Part shown: in pieces, positions 7,014 to 13,548 of the stretch | Position numbering within the stretch: position 1 is the stretch's first letter | Layout of the letters: every line of letters starts with the position of its first letter | IMG/VR virus record: IMGVR_UViG_3300033977_000062 | Coordinates: 1-21,766 of that record | Source of the DNA: a virus | Length of the DNA stretch: 21,766 nt | Strand: one strand, 5' to 3' | Program-made: the position numbers and the translations under genes | The notes under the pieces: generated by a model | The model's database searches: none | What the model was told of the DNA's origin: nothing | What the model saw: only the letters and a program-made list of their open reading frames with translations

Positions 7014-8649
7014 GGCGACCTCTCACTCTAGTTAAGTTTGGTACTGCCATTACTTCAGCGAGTTCTTCAGCTCTTTCTCGCCTAAGATTCATAAAGTACT
7101 GATTATAATCTTGTGTTTCTTCTAAAGTCTTTTCAATCTCTTCATGCTTCTTTTGCTTTTCAAAAGCCCTTGCTGAATCATTAACGTAAGCATCAACTTC
7201 TTTAAGAAGGTATCTTACATCATCATAAGGGTCATCACCATCAAATTCTTTAACATCTTCTTTTCTATTCTCATCATAAACACAAGATGAAATAACTTCT
7301 TTCAGTAATGGACAGGTATCAAAAATCTGCAACTTTGGGAGATGTTTTATGTCATCAGGTTCATCCGGTTTGAATTGATTAATATACTTATAATACTCTT
7401 CCATCCCCTTCAATCGAAGAATTTGCATAGCAACCTGCTCGTCGTAATGAGCAGTTACATCATATTTAATTGGTCTTGGGATAAATCTTAGATACTCATG
7501 TAAAAGCATCTTACCAGATATTCTATCATTGTCAGCAACGTGAAGTAATGAACTTAATTTATCTCCGAGACCTTCCGAAACTTGTTGAAAAATTGTCTTT
7601 TTCTCACCACGATTTTGTTTTGCAGAAGGATCAATAACTACCGAAACGATGTTATCGTATTGGCTTAATCGAGAAATCTCTGATGCCCAATGCTCAATGT
7701 AAGTCTTTTTAACCCCGTATTCTCGAAAAGCATAAACTCTTTTGAAAGGTGAAATTGCTCCCCATAAAGCATAAGCCAACGCTGCAAATCCCCAATCAAT
7801 TGCGAGGATTTTGGGCCAGTAGTCAGGTATTGTAAATGGGTCAATAATGTGTACGGCATTTTCCGGCTCACCTTCAACATGCTTGATACGATATTCAGTG
7901 AATACTTGACCTTCAAAAGCATTCCAATCAGCGTACTTCTTAGCTCTTTTTTCTGCTTCTGGTAGAAGTTCTAAAGAATCAAGATATTCTTTGAGACGTT
8001 CTTTAGGAACTTTAGTATTATCTGTTGGAAGGGCTTGAATAAAGGTTCTTAACTTATTGGTAAGTTTATCACGAATTATCGTACCCGATGGTACTTTGTC
8101 AACTTGCCATCTGTTTCTAACCCACGTATTTCCAATGTTACCAGGATTAGTTCCAGCGCGAGTAAAAGCAGGAAGATCAGAGACAGAACTCCTGCAACGC
8201 GAACCAGTAAGATAAAGATATTGAAACTCAGTAAAGGAAGTAAGTTCATCCCAACCAACATAATTATATTCATCGGTGTCATACTTCCTTACATCGGATT
8301 CATGTTCAATATGGCCCGCAAAGATTCTAGCTCCACTTGGCCATGTCCAACTTCTTTTAGTACCATTCCATGAGGCACCTGAACTCTCATAAAATGGCAT
8401 CATTCTTGGAATAATTTCACGTTCTAACTCTGGAAATGTTCTTCGTAAAAGAAGTCCTTTGAATCTCGGATGGTCTATAAAACTCTTATCACTACCAATA
8501 CACTTACTTGTTAAAGGAACAAGTCCAATAACTTCAGTCTTGCCACCAAAAGCAGCACCACCATATAATCCTTCAAAGATTTCGTATGGAAGAGACAGGA
8601 ATTTTTCTTGTTTTATACTAGGGGACCATTCTTGGACTTCTTCAGGCAT
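7000..8649 (-). CDS. terL: Terminase large subunit (packaging ATPase/nuclease)
   Basis: 549 aa, normal for TerL. The N-terminal ATPase has a Walker A-like GGAAFGGKT at residues 30-38, LLLRRTFPELE (adenine/coupling region) near 67-77, and Walker B YNYVGWDE near 128-135, followed by GSRCRSS and a TNPGN coupling motif. The C-terminal RNase-H-like nuclease begins at KILAIDWGF (first acidic residue) and continues with VVIDPSAKQ and a C-terminal acidic region near DDPYDDVRYLL. It translocates DNA into the prohead through the portal and cuts concatemers. ATG 8649 follows a 144-base gap containing a paired CGCGCGCG element. Confidence 0.93.
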   Translation of the reverse strand: MPEEVQEWSPSIKQEKFLSLPYEIFEGLYGGAAFGGKTEVIGLVPLTSKCIGSDKSFIDHPRFKGLLLRRTFPELEREIIPRMMPFYESSGASWNGTKRSWTWPSGARIFAGHIEHESDVRKYDTDEYNYVGWDELTSFTEFQYLYLTGSRCRSSVSDLPAFTRAGTNPGNIGNTWVRNRWQVDKVPSGTIIRDKLTNKLRTFIQALPTDNTKVPKERLKEYLDSLELLPEAEKRAKKYADWNAFEGQVFTEYRIKHVEGEPENAVHIIDPFTIPDYWPKILAIDWGFAALAYALWGAISPFKRVYAFREYGVKKTYIEHWASEISRLSQYDNIVSVVIDPSAKQNRGEKKTIFQQVSEGLGDKLSSLLHVADNDRISGKMLLHEYLRFIPRPIKYDVTAHYDEQVAMQILRLKGMEEYYKYINQFKPDEPDDIKHLPKLQIFDTCPLLKEVISSCVYDENRKEDVKEFDGDDPYDDVRYLLKEVDAYVNDSARAFEKQKKHEEIEKTLEETQDYNQYFMNLRRERAEELAEVMAVPNLTRVRGRRVGR

Positions 8650-8793
8650 GTGATTTAATTATCGCGCGCGTCATGCAATCTTGTATCGTGCCTTAATTTT
8701 AAAAGTCTTCCAACAAGACTTACGTTGGCTTTCGTCGCGTGCTGCCGATATTTAATTGTTTGACAAGTTCCCACAATCGCGCGCGAAACTCTT
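8650..8793 (-). other. Intergenic element with paired CGCGCGCG arms beside terL
   Basis: TCGCGCGCG at 8662-8670 can pair with CGCGCGCGA at 8778-8786. In between lie AAGTCTT/AAGACTT (7-bp stem, 5-base loop) and an overlapping alternative CCAAC/GTTGG stem. No convincing ORF is present. The position between a TerS-like operon segment and terL makes a packaging-recognition or RNA-structure role possible but unproven. Confidence 0.5.
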
Positions 8794-9081
8794 TTAAGCT
8801 GCACCCTTCCAAGCAACAGGGTTAATTTGACCACCGGAAGTAAGACTTCCATCGCCTTTATAACTTGTAACATTCTGTGGAACGTATTTTGTGGAAGCTG
8901 CACCGTGAAGTGCTGCTACAAGTGCAAGCCAAGTGGCACCATTAATGTCACATTCCCACTCAATATCACCAAGTGTATTAAAGACGCGAACGACTACACC
9001 ATCATTATCACTTATCCCTGTTGCAGTTGAAGAAAATTCAATTCTTGGTGCAACAATCGTTGTCATTGGTTGAGCAGCCAT
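8794..9081 (-). CDS. Small protein, 95 aa, virion or decoration type
   Basis: ATG 9081 with a clear AAGGAG five bases upstream. It begins MAAQPMTTIVAPRIEFSSTA, then alternates hydrophobic strands (DNDGVVVRVFN, GDIEWECDINGA) and ends with a Gly/Ala-rich stretch. It looks beta-rich, with one helix (TWLALVAALHGA). It lies between the TerS-like gene and terL. Many phages keep a small unknown protein there; function is not recognised. Confidence 0.7.
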   Translation of the reverse strand: MAAQPMTTIVAPRIEFSSTATGISDNDGVVVRVFNTLGDIEWECDINGATWLALVAALHGAASTKYVPQNVTSYKGDGSLTSGGQINPVAWKGAA

Positions 9082-9090
9082 TTAGTCTCC

Positions 9091-9636
9091 TTAAACGTCA
9101 ACAACATTGAAATCTTCAAGACTTTTTTGTCTTGGCGCGTACATTACAATCATCTTCCTATTATCTTGAACTTGAGGACGACAGTTTGAAACAATCTTTG
9201 ACATATTACTTGCAACAACCGACGCTTGTGGTGCTGAACATTCGTTCAGCTTTTCTTCTGTGATTACTCCTAATGATGCCATTAACTTGTCAATAGCTTT
9301 CTCTTCAACTTCATTCAATTTACCTAAGATTTTTTCTTCTAATTCTGGATGAGGAACAAATCTTGGGTGTGCTGGACTACATACTCTACCATGTTTTAGA
9401 TCGTTTACGGTAGTTGCTGTAACACCAAACTCTTCAGCAATTTCATCATTGGTACCAAATCCAGCGCGCGCGATGGTACCAATTAAAACTCTCTCCTCAT
9501 TAGGCAAAGTTCTTTTATGCCCATTATTATGCTTGATCTCTTTAATCTCAAGTTTACCATTAGTGCTCTCTATTTGGTTAACAAGATTTTTTGGATTGGT
9601 TAGAATTACTTCAGCTTGTTCTTCTGTGAATATCAT
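9091..9636 (-). CDS. Terminase small subunit-like HTH protein
   Basis: 181 aa. Residues about 46-84 form a helix-turn-helix (ERVLIGTIARAGFGTNDEIA then EEFGVTATTVNDLKHGR), a DNA-binding domain. A helical, acidic central section follows (PELEEKILGKLNEVEEKAID), then a C-terminal region with conserved-looking SMSKIV and PQVQDN stretches. HTH plus central oligomerisation helix, one gene upstream of terL, is the TerS layout, which recognises pac or cos DNA. A transcription regulator is the alternative. The start overlaps the upstream stop as ATGA. Confidence 0.6.
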   Translation of the reverse strand: MIFTEEQAEVILTNPKNLVNQIESTNGKLEIKEIKHNNGHKRTLPNEERVLIGTIARAGFGTNDEIAEEFGVTATTVNDLKHGRVCSPAHPRFVPHPELEEKILGKLNEVEEKAIDKLMASLGVITEEKLNECSAPQASVVASNMSKIVSNCRPQVQDNRKMIVMYAPRQKSLEDFNVVDV

Positions 9637-9851
9637 ATTTTCATTTCTAAGTTAATGATCTTTCCGAGGACTTTATCCTTGTGTCGAAATTCAGCTTCAT
9701 TAACTTTCACTTTTGTATCAAATCTACCATTAGTGTAGAAAATATTTTCGGTGCGCGACGGATGAACATACATTGTTCCCCCCATTAATTTAATCGCGTC
9801 GCGCACCATAAACTCATTAAGCCTTGCGTGTGCTGCGTCAAGTATAATCAC
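9633..9851 (-). CDS. Hypothetical small protein, 72 aa
   Basis: GTG start at 9851 in GTGA overlap with the upstream stop; its stop overlaps the TerS-like start (ATGA). Contains IILDAAHARLNEFMVRDAIK (helical) and a basic beta-like second half (TKVKVNEAEFRHKDKVLGKI). No recognised domain. The gene contains a 10-bp complementary pair, GGTGCGCGAC at 9750-9759 and its complement at 9798-9807, related to the GTGCGCG arms elsewhere. Confidence 0.65.
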   Translation of the reverse strand: MIILDAAHARLNEFMVRDAIKLMGGTMYVHPSRTENIFYTNGRFDTKVKVNEAEFRHKDKVLGKIINLEMKI

Positions 9852-10384
9852 GATGTCACAACAGTAAAACTCTTTAATTCATCAAACGTTCCGCTAGTTG
9901 TAGCGTTCGCCGGAACGTAAGTAATGTTATATAGTTGACCAGAACTTAATCCAGATGGAACCGATTGAACTTTTAATGTTACAGGTGGAAGTCCTGTCGG
10001 TGAAAGAAATGTTAGTAAAGCAGAATTATCCGAATTAACTGTAAATGGAACCAAAAATCCAGTATAACTCGTTGTAACAGCCTGTAGGTTACTTATGGTG
10101 TCAACCCCCACCACTGGACTATTTTGAACATAACTGAATGTATAGGGATCACCAACATTTAATCCAGTCGGGTTGGTTGCTAAATTTAACGTTAATGTTG
10201 TTCCATCTGCAATATTTTTGAACGTTACTTTATAAGGGCTAGTAACTCCAAAAGGTGTGCCCGTTCCTACACTACTTATAAATGAGGCAGGACCAAAACT
10301 TGTTGGTGTTGTTGCAGTCAATGATTGAACTTGTGCTTCAATATCTTGTGCATCTTTCAAAATTTGAGCTAAAGGATTTCCCAT
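9848..10384 (-). CDS. Hypothetical Thr/Ser-rich beta protein, first of the packaging operon
   Basis: 178 aa from ATG 10384, selected because GGAGG lies six bases upstream; the longer frame to 10420 has no such site. The N-terminal helix (MGNPLAQILKDAQDIEAQVQ) may mediate oligomerisation. The rest alternates short beta strands, with two similar-looking modules around NLATNPTGLNVGDPYTFSYV and VQSVPSGLSSGQLYNITYV, as in duplicated Ig-like virion domains. It heads a series of overlapping genes leading to TerS and TerL. Likely structural; function unknown. Confidence 0.7.
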   Translation of the reverse strand: MGNPLAQILKDAQDIEAQVQSLTATTPTSFGPASFISSVGTGTPFGVTSPYKVTFKNIADGTTLTLNLATNPTGLNVGDPYTFSYVQNSPVVGVDTISNLQAVTTSYTGFLVPFTVNSDNSALLTFLSPTGLPPVTLKVQSVPSGLSSGQLYNITYVPANATTSGTFDELKSFTVVTS

Positions 10385-10403
10385 TTTAACCTCCAAAATA
10401 TTT

Positions 10404-10521
10404 CTGGGACCAAATCGCACGCTGAATTTGGTCTCAGATTCTTTGTTAATTTTCCCTTATGTACTACTGGGGTGCGCCACCCCACAAGCGCACCCCATCT
10501 TAATTTCCCCGGATAAGGGAA
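10404..10521 (-). other. Hairpin-rich leader of the late operon
   Basis: Three nested or adjacent inverted repeats lie in 118 bases: CTGGGACCAAAT (10404-10415) with 10426-10437 (one non-match, 10-base loop); GGGGTGCGC (10469-10477) with 10488-10496 (perfect 9 bp, 10-base loop); and TTCCCTTAT (10452-10460) with 10513-10521 (perfect 9 bp) enclosing the second. In the late transcript this would sit between the HNH gene and the next start. It may act in processing, stability or partial termination; there is no clear U-run. Confidence 0.6.
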
Positions 10522-10907
10522 CTTAATATAACTTTGATCTAGGCAACAACTTCTTTGGTTTATATCTGTTAAGTAAACCATCTGTCAATGCTTGGCAAAG
10601 ATTTTCATAATCTGTTCCAATTTTGAGGTGTTTTGGATTCCAACAGAGTTTATTGTTGCACTTGTGCATGACCAATTTTCTAGGATATTCACCCTCGTTA
10701 GGTCTATAACCCAAGTAAAATATTGCAGAAGCAACATGAATACGAACATGAACATTATCATATGTGATAATAACATATCTACTTTTAAGGCCCTTATATT
10801 TGCTGTAGAGCCAACAATCATTTTCAGTAATAATTTTGTTTTGCTGAAGAATACAAAGTACATGAATTAATATATTCCTTGGATACACCTCCACCCCCTT
10901 ATCCGGG
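10508..10907. repeat. 12-bp inverted repeats flanking the HNH gene
   Basis: CCCGGATAAGGG at 10508-10519 and its exact reverse complement at 10896-10907 bracket the HNH endonuclease gene almost exactly (15 bases and 2 bases from its ends). They could be ends of a mobile unit, or operators. Confidence 0.65.
10523..10894 (-). CDS. HNH homing-type endonuclease
   Basis: About 123 aa. An N-terminal DCWLYSKYKG region with a basic strand (VHVRIHVASAIFYLGYRP) precedes VMHKCNNKLCWNPKHLKIGT, the HNH core with two Cys and the catalytic His/Asn/His, then DYENLCQAL. This is the compact HNH class typical of free-standing phage homing nucleases. The start is uncertain: GTG 10894 or GTG 10888 (GGAG near the latter) with no good ATG in frame. 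It lies between the late promoter and the packaging genes, flanked by 12-bp inverted repeats. Confidence 0.8.
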   Translation of the reverse strand: MEVYPRNILIHVLCILQQNKIITENDCWLYSKYKGLKSRYVIITYDNVHVRIHVASAIFYLGYRPNEGEYPRKLVMHKCNNKLCWNPKHLKIGTDYENLCQALTDGLLNRYKPKKLLPRSKLY

Positions 10908-10916
10908 TTGTCGGTC

Positions 10917-10953
10917 TACCCGACTTGTACCATAAGAGATACCCCCTTGTCAA
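10917..10953 (-). promoter_or_regulatory. Leftward sigma70-like promoter for HNH/late operon
   Basis: On the minus strand there is a perfect TTGACA (10948-10953), an 18-base spacer ending in TGG, then TACAAG (10924-10929), so an extended -10. A GTCGG-5-CCGAC inverted repeat (10910-10924) covers the -10 edge and the likely start point, suggesting repressor control. Transcription would begin near 10917, about 23 bases before the HNH start. Confidence 0.6.
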
Positions 10954-11193
10954 GAAAAATTTTCATCTGTATTTACCCTGTTTTCAGGGACTTAGGGCTA
11001 TCAGTACCTTTGTACTCCACAACAGCCCAACCAGAAAAATATAATTCAATTTTTCTGGAAATAATGAGGCTCATTATTTAAGTTGAGCTTTCTAAGAAAT
11101 GATCTTTAAGTTAAAAAGTGGGTGTTTAATATGGTGTTTGGGGCTATGTCCGTATGAGGCTCATTTATGGTGGGCATGGGGTGGTATAACAAC
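10954..11193. promoter_or_regulatory. Control region with repeated ATGAGGCTCAT palindromes
   Basis: No convincing gene. AAATAATGAG-G-CTCATTATTT (11059-11079) is a 21-base palindrome with 10-bp arms, and its core ATGAGGCTCAT recurs at 11154-11164, so both are candidate operators for the same dimeric regulator. CCAGAAAAAT (11031-11040) pairs perfectly with 11049-11058 across an 8-base loop, giving an AT-rich hairpin. A weak rightward TTGAGC/TTAAGT pair lies near 11083-11111. Confidence 0.6.
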
Positions 11194-11296
11194 TAGCCTA
11201 CAAAAGTAAACTACCTGTTTAGCTTACAAAACTAGCCTACATTTCTAGCTTATATTGTAGCCTATTGATGTAGCTTAATTGTGTAGCTTACTTCTG
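11194..11296. repeat. Iteron array, 13-bp period, consensus TAGCYTAC
   Basis: Units start at 11194, 11207 (degenerate), 11220, 11233, 11246, 11258, 11271 and 11284: TAGCCTAC, TAAACTAC, TAGCTTAC, TAGCCTAC, TAGCTTAT, TAGCCTAT, TAGCTTAA, TAGCTTAC. Spacing is 13 bases except one of 12. Further copies in both orientations continue to about 11457 (for example 11380 and 11392). Tandem short repeats of this type bind replication initiators; a regulator-binding array is the alternative. Confidence 0.8.
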
Positions 11297-11297
11297 T

Positions 11298-11405
11298 GCG
11301 CGTGTCCGTCGGCTACATCGCGCGCATAGTTATGTTAGCTACTTCACTTGCTCATTAATCTATGCTTACAATACTATTCTAGCTTACATTGTAGCCGACA
11401 CGCGC
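11298..11405. repeat. Long-loop inverted repeat inside the iteron region
   Basis: GCGCGTGT (11298-11305) plus CGGCTAC (11310-11316), separated by a four-base bulge, match GTAGCCG (11391-11397) plus ACACGCGC (11398-11405): 15 pairs around a 74-base loop. The left arm shares GTGCGCGTGTC with the elements at 21,398 and 21,703. Confidence 0.7.
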
Positions 11406-11553
11406 GTTGAATCTAGCTCACAAGATAAGCTACAACACTTGCTCACGTCCTAAGCTACATAATCATTAAAGACATTTTGTCAATTTGAAGATTTTACAAA
11501 GATTTTACATGTTTCGGACATTTTTAGCCTTGACTTCTTGATTTTATTATGTG

Positions 11554-11736
11554 ATGATATTATCGCAGAATAAATCAATAGGTCTTAACTTACTTCGTGA
11601 CGCTTTACGTTATTGCAACAAGATGCGTCAAGCATTCCCTGAACGTTCGCCACAAGCCGAGTACTACCGTCTAGGTTACTGCTTACTGACCGCCCTTATT
11701 GGAGTGATTGTAAGATTCCATTTGAAAGGAGATTAA
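11554..11736 (+). CDS. Small basic protein, 60 aa, first gene of the small-gene cluster
   Basis: Begins MILSQNKSIGLNLLRDALRY, with a helical basic segment, PERSPQAEYYRLGYC, then a hydrophobic LLTALIGVIVRF end. A TTGACT at 11530-11535 could be a -35 element but the -10 (near GATGAT) is weak. No ribosome-binding site is evident upstream of ATG 11554, so the start is uncertain. AAAGGAG for the next gene lies inside its tail. Function unknown; small membrane-associated host-takeover protein is a guess. Confidence 0.55.
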   Translation: MILSQNKSIGLNLLRDALRYCNKMRQAFPERSPQAEYYRLGYCLLTALIGVIVRFHLKGD

Positions 11737-11737
11737 C

Positions 11738-11950
11738 ATGATTTACATTCCGTATATATCTCTCGCAGGTATTGATTTATACCTCGCTAAACATACAACT
11801 GAGCCAGAACCAACACTTACATCAATTCAAGCGGCGATGGTGGCATACGACTACCGAGAGTTTAATCTGCTTCACACTGAACGTCAACGAAAAGTAGTTG
11901 CTCTCGCTCAGGACATTGAGAGTTCAATCTACAGATTGGAGAACGAATAA
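11738..11950 (+). CDS. Small protein, 70 aa
   Basis: ATG 11738 with AAAGGAG seven bases upstream. The N-terminus is mildly hydrophobic (MIYIPYISLAGIDLYLA), followed by PEPTLTSIQAAMVAYDYREF and a charged C-terminal helix (ERQRKVVALAQDIESSIYRL). The stop overlaps the next start as TAATG. No family recognised. Confidence 0.65.
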   Translation: MIYIPYISLAGIDLYLAKHTTEPEPTLTSIQAAMVAYDYREFNLLHTERQRKVVALAQDIESSIYRLENE

Positions 11951-12072
11951 TGCTTGACTTCCTTGCTTCACTTTCTAGAATCTTTTTGCCTTTACAGGTC
12001 GAGCTAATTGCGCTCGTCCTGATTTACCTTTTCGTTCGGCTTGTCAATTATCTTTTCCTGAAAGGAAGGTGA
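11950..12072 (+). CDS. Single-pass membrane micro-protein, 40 aa
   Basis: Starts in the TAATG overlap. MLDFLASLSRIFLPLQ precedes a membrane segment (ELIALVLIYLFVRLVNYLFL) and a KGR end. GAAAGGAAGG near its stop is the ribosome-binding site of the next ORF. Function unknown. Confidence 0.55.
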   Translation: MLDFLASLSRIFLPLQVELIALVLIYLFVRLVNYLFLKGR

Positions 12073-12076
12073 AACG

Positions 12077-12220
12077 ATGACATTTGCTTGTGAACAACTC
12101 CAGAAATGTACAAGGCCATTTCTGGGAAGAAACATCCTAGCTCGCGTAATGACTTACCTACGCGAGATTAGGCAATGGGAATCTTATTGCCTAGTTTACA
12201 ACCTGAGACAATCTCTTTAG
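12077..12220 (+). CDS. Small ORF, 47 aa, overlapping three hairpins
   Basis: ATG 12077 with AAGGAAGG about eight bases upstream. Sequence begins MTFACEQLQKCTRPFLGRN, basic with four Cys, and ends VYNLRQSL. Because three strong stems fill the same DNA (12100-12193), either the ORF is real and its mRNA highly structured, or the segment is a non-coding RNA and the frame is incidental. Confidence 0.45.
   Translation: MTFACEQLQKCTRPFLGRNILARVMTYLREIRQWESYCLVYNLRQSL
12100..12193 (+). other. Three tandem perfect stem-loops, possible structured RNA
   Basis: Stem 1 is CCAGAAATG 12100-12108 with 12117-12125 (9 bp, 8-base loop). Stem 2 is CTCGCGTA 12141-12148 with 12159-12166 (8 bp, 10-base loop). Stem 3 is TAGGCAAT 12169-12176 with 12186-12193 (8 bp, 9-base loop). 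All arms match exactly. Confidence 0.65.
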
Positions 12221-12229
12221 GAGAGGATT

Positions 12230-12382
12230 ATGACACAAGAATTGAAAGACTGGTTAACTAAGCATGTTGGAGAAAAGTACGCAACATTACTCTTAACTGA
12301 CCGTCGAATGCAAGATTACTACATCAATTCCTGTCCCGAACAATTACATGATGAATTGAAAGCCTACATTGAATCTCTCTAA
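12230..12382 (+). CDS. Small protein, 50 aa
   Basis: ATG 12230 with AGGAG six bases upstream. MTQELKDWLTKHVGEKYATL then a helical charged body (TDRRMQDYYINSCPEQLHDE) and KAYIESL end. Looks like a compact helical protein. It is followed eight bases later by a strong terminator, so it closes the small-gene cluster. Function unknown. Confidence 0.65.
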   Translation: MTQELKDWLTKHVGEKYATLLLTDRRMQDYYINSCPEQLHDELKAYIESL

Positions 12383-12389
12383 AAAACCG

Positions 12390-12423
12390 ATGGGCTGTTG
12401 CCGATGTTCTGACAACAGCCCAT
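12390..12423. terminator. Bidirectional intrinsic terminator between convergent genes
   Basis: ATGGGCTGTTG (12390-12400) pairs perfectly with 12413-12423 across a 12-base loop. On the minus strand the stem is followed by TTTTTT (12386-12381), a classic terminator for the convergent gene; on the plus strand the following ATTATTCTATT is weaker. Confidence 0.85.
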
Positions 12424-12443
12424 TATTCTATTCCGAAGAATCG

Positions 12444-12926
12444 TTATTCAGATTCTTCGGTTTCCTCTTCCTCTTCACCTACGTTGATTTTACTTGCGTC
12501 AAACTCCACGGCGTTCAATTCCGCCGTGGTAAAGATTCCACCTTTAGAATAAGCATCTTTCGCAATTCCAAAAGCGGTTTCAGCAGTAATAGTAGGTGTG
12601 CCATCTTCCGAAAATGACTTAGAATCGCGCACCATCTTACCTGCCATTGCATAGATCTTCTTCGCAGGGCCAAGCAAGACCATATATGCAGCCTGACGTG
12701 CGGCTGCCTTACCTTTTGCAACAGCATTCACGTTCCATTGCTCTAAAAGTTCTTCCATGTTACCTTTGTATTCCTGCACGAGCAAATCCTCACTAGTCCC
12801 ATACAATTTCACTTTTGCAGTCTTTGTTACTTTCTTACCTGCTTTCTTTACTGTCACGGGAAACTCAAAAGTTCCCGTGGAAGTAGGTGTAATTTTATCT
12901 GTCGCCGTTTGTGGGGTTGTGCCCAT
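12444..12926 (-). CDS. Hypothetical protein, 160 aa, acidic tail
   Basis: ATG 12926 is chosen: AAGGGA lies about nine bases upstream, and the promoter -10 at 12988-12993 puts the transcript start near 12981, so Mets further upstream in the frame cannot all be used. The N-terminal half is basic and beta-like (FEFPVTVKKAGKKVTKTAKV, KLYGTSEDLL), the middle helical and Ala-rich (GKAAARQAAYMVLLGPAKKI), and the tail very acidic (EEEEETEESE), as in some ssDNA-mimic or single-strand-binding proteins. Sole minus-strand gene in the origin region, with its own operator-covered promoter. No family recognised. Confidence 0.75.
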   Translation of the reverse strand: MGTTPQTATDKITPTSTGTFEFPVTVKKAGKKVTKTAKVKLYGTSEDLLVQEYKGNMEELLEQWNVNAVAKGKAAARQAAYMVLLGPAKKIYAMAGKMVRDSKSFSEDGTPTITAETAFGIAKDAYSKGGIFTTAELNAVEFDASKINVGEEEEETEESE

Positions 12927-12980
12927 AGTGATTGGTCCCTTTCTCTGTGATGACGTTTGGTTCGAGCTACGTTGCATCAT

Positions 12981-13016
12981 GCTGAGAATCGTACCACAGA
13001 TTCTCAGCGATGTCAA
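12981..13016 (-). promoter_or_regulatory. Leftward promoter covered by a 10-bp palindrome
   Basis: TTGACA (13011-13016), a 17-base spacer ending TGG, then TACGAT (12988-12993, minus strand) form an extended -10 promoter. GCTGAGAATC (12981-12990) and its exact complement (12999-13008) span the spacer, -10 and start point, a likely operator. Confidence 0.7.
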
Positions 13017-13548
13017 GGAAAAAATGATATGCTGACCGCGCTTTTTTGTATCATTATCTTATACGTCAGGTCCGACCTGCCAACTGAAAGCAAAATTGCC
13101 TTTTTTTAAGGTCATTTTTCCGCTGAAATAGGGGGTGATTTTCCACCATTTTTTGATAGTTTTTTCTGTCTAAATCTCTCATTCTAATGGACTTATTGAT
13201 TTATACCCCCTACCTCTAGTCACTAGATGCCTTATACGCCTTGTTTTAATAAGTCGTTTAGAATGAATGATTTATAGAGATGATTAGTTAAGTCGTTTGT
13301 TTTCAATGGTTTAACCCCTAATCGGAATTTTACTAGCCTATCTTTTATATATATAAATATATATATATCAATAACTTACAGACCAAAATGTAGCCTACTT
13401 CCTTACAAACCCAACAAAACAGGTCACTTACCGCTTCGCGGCTAGACTAGAACTCATTAGGCTACAAGCTAGCCTTACTAAGCTACCCATAATCAACGAC
13501 TTACAAACCATGATCTGTAATTCGTTGAAAACAAACGGGATATAGTGC
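13017..13548. other. Probable replication origin with AT-rich tract, iterons and inverted repeats
   Basis: No gene is seen. CATTCTAA-3-ACTTATT (13180-13197) is complementary to 13248-13265, enclosing the palindrome TCTAGT-C-ACTAGA (13215-13227). CGTTTGTTTTCAA (13294-13306) has a perfect 13-bp complement at 13525-13537. Between them lie a TAGCCTAT copy at 13334, about 30 bases of nearly pure A/T (13343-13374) and iteron copies: TAGCCTAC near 13390, inverted AGGCTA/TAGCCT near 13460-13476, and AAGCTAC near 13480. AT-rich unwinding DNA beside repeated initiator-type sites is the standard origin layout; the function is inferred. Confidence 0.6.

Noticed and set aside
8655-8903. 82-aa minus-strand frame upstream of terL
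   Set aside because: It overlaps the well-supported 95-aa gene in another frame, lacks a ribosome-binding site and crosses the CGCGCGCG arms; treated as a shadow.
10585-10863. 92-aa minus-strand frame starting with ATG inside the HNH gene
   Set aside because: The other frame carries the complete HNH motif; this one has no recognisable domain and is an overlap shadow.
11194-11457. Repeats could be a CRISPR array
   Set aside because: Units are about 8 conserved bases in a 13-base period with no constant longer repeat or 25-40-base spacers; both orientations occur. Iterons fit better.
11537-11565. Strong rightward promoter for the small-gene cluster
   Set aside because: TTGACT is present but the -10 (GATGAT) is poor and overlaps the proposed start codon; only a weak candidate.
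12927-13016. N-terminal extension of the 160-aa protein
   Set aside because: A TTGACA/TACGAT promoter occupies this stretch, so the transcript starts near 12981 and ATG 12926 with AAGGGA is the more likely start.
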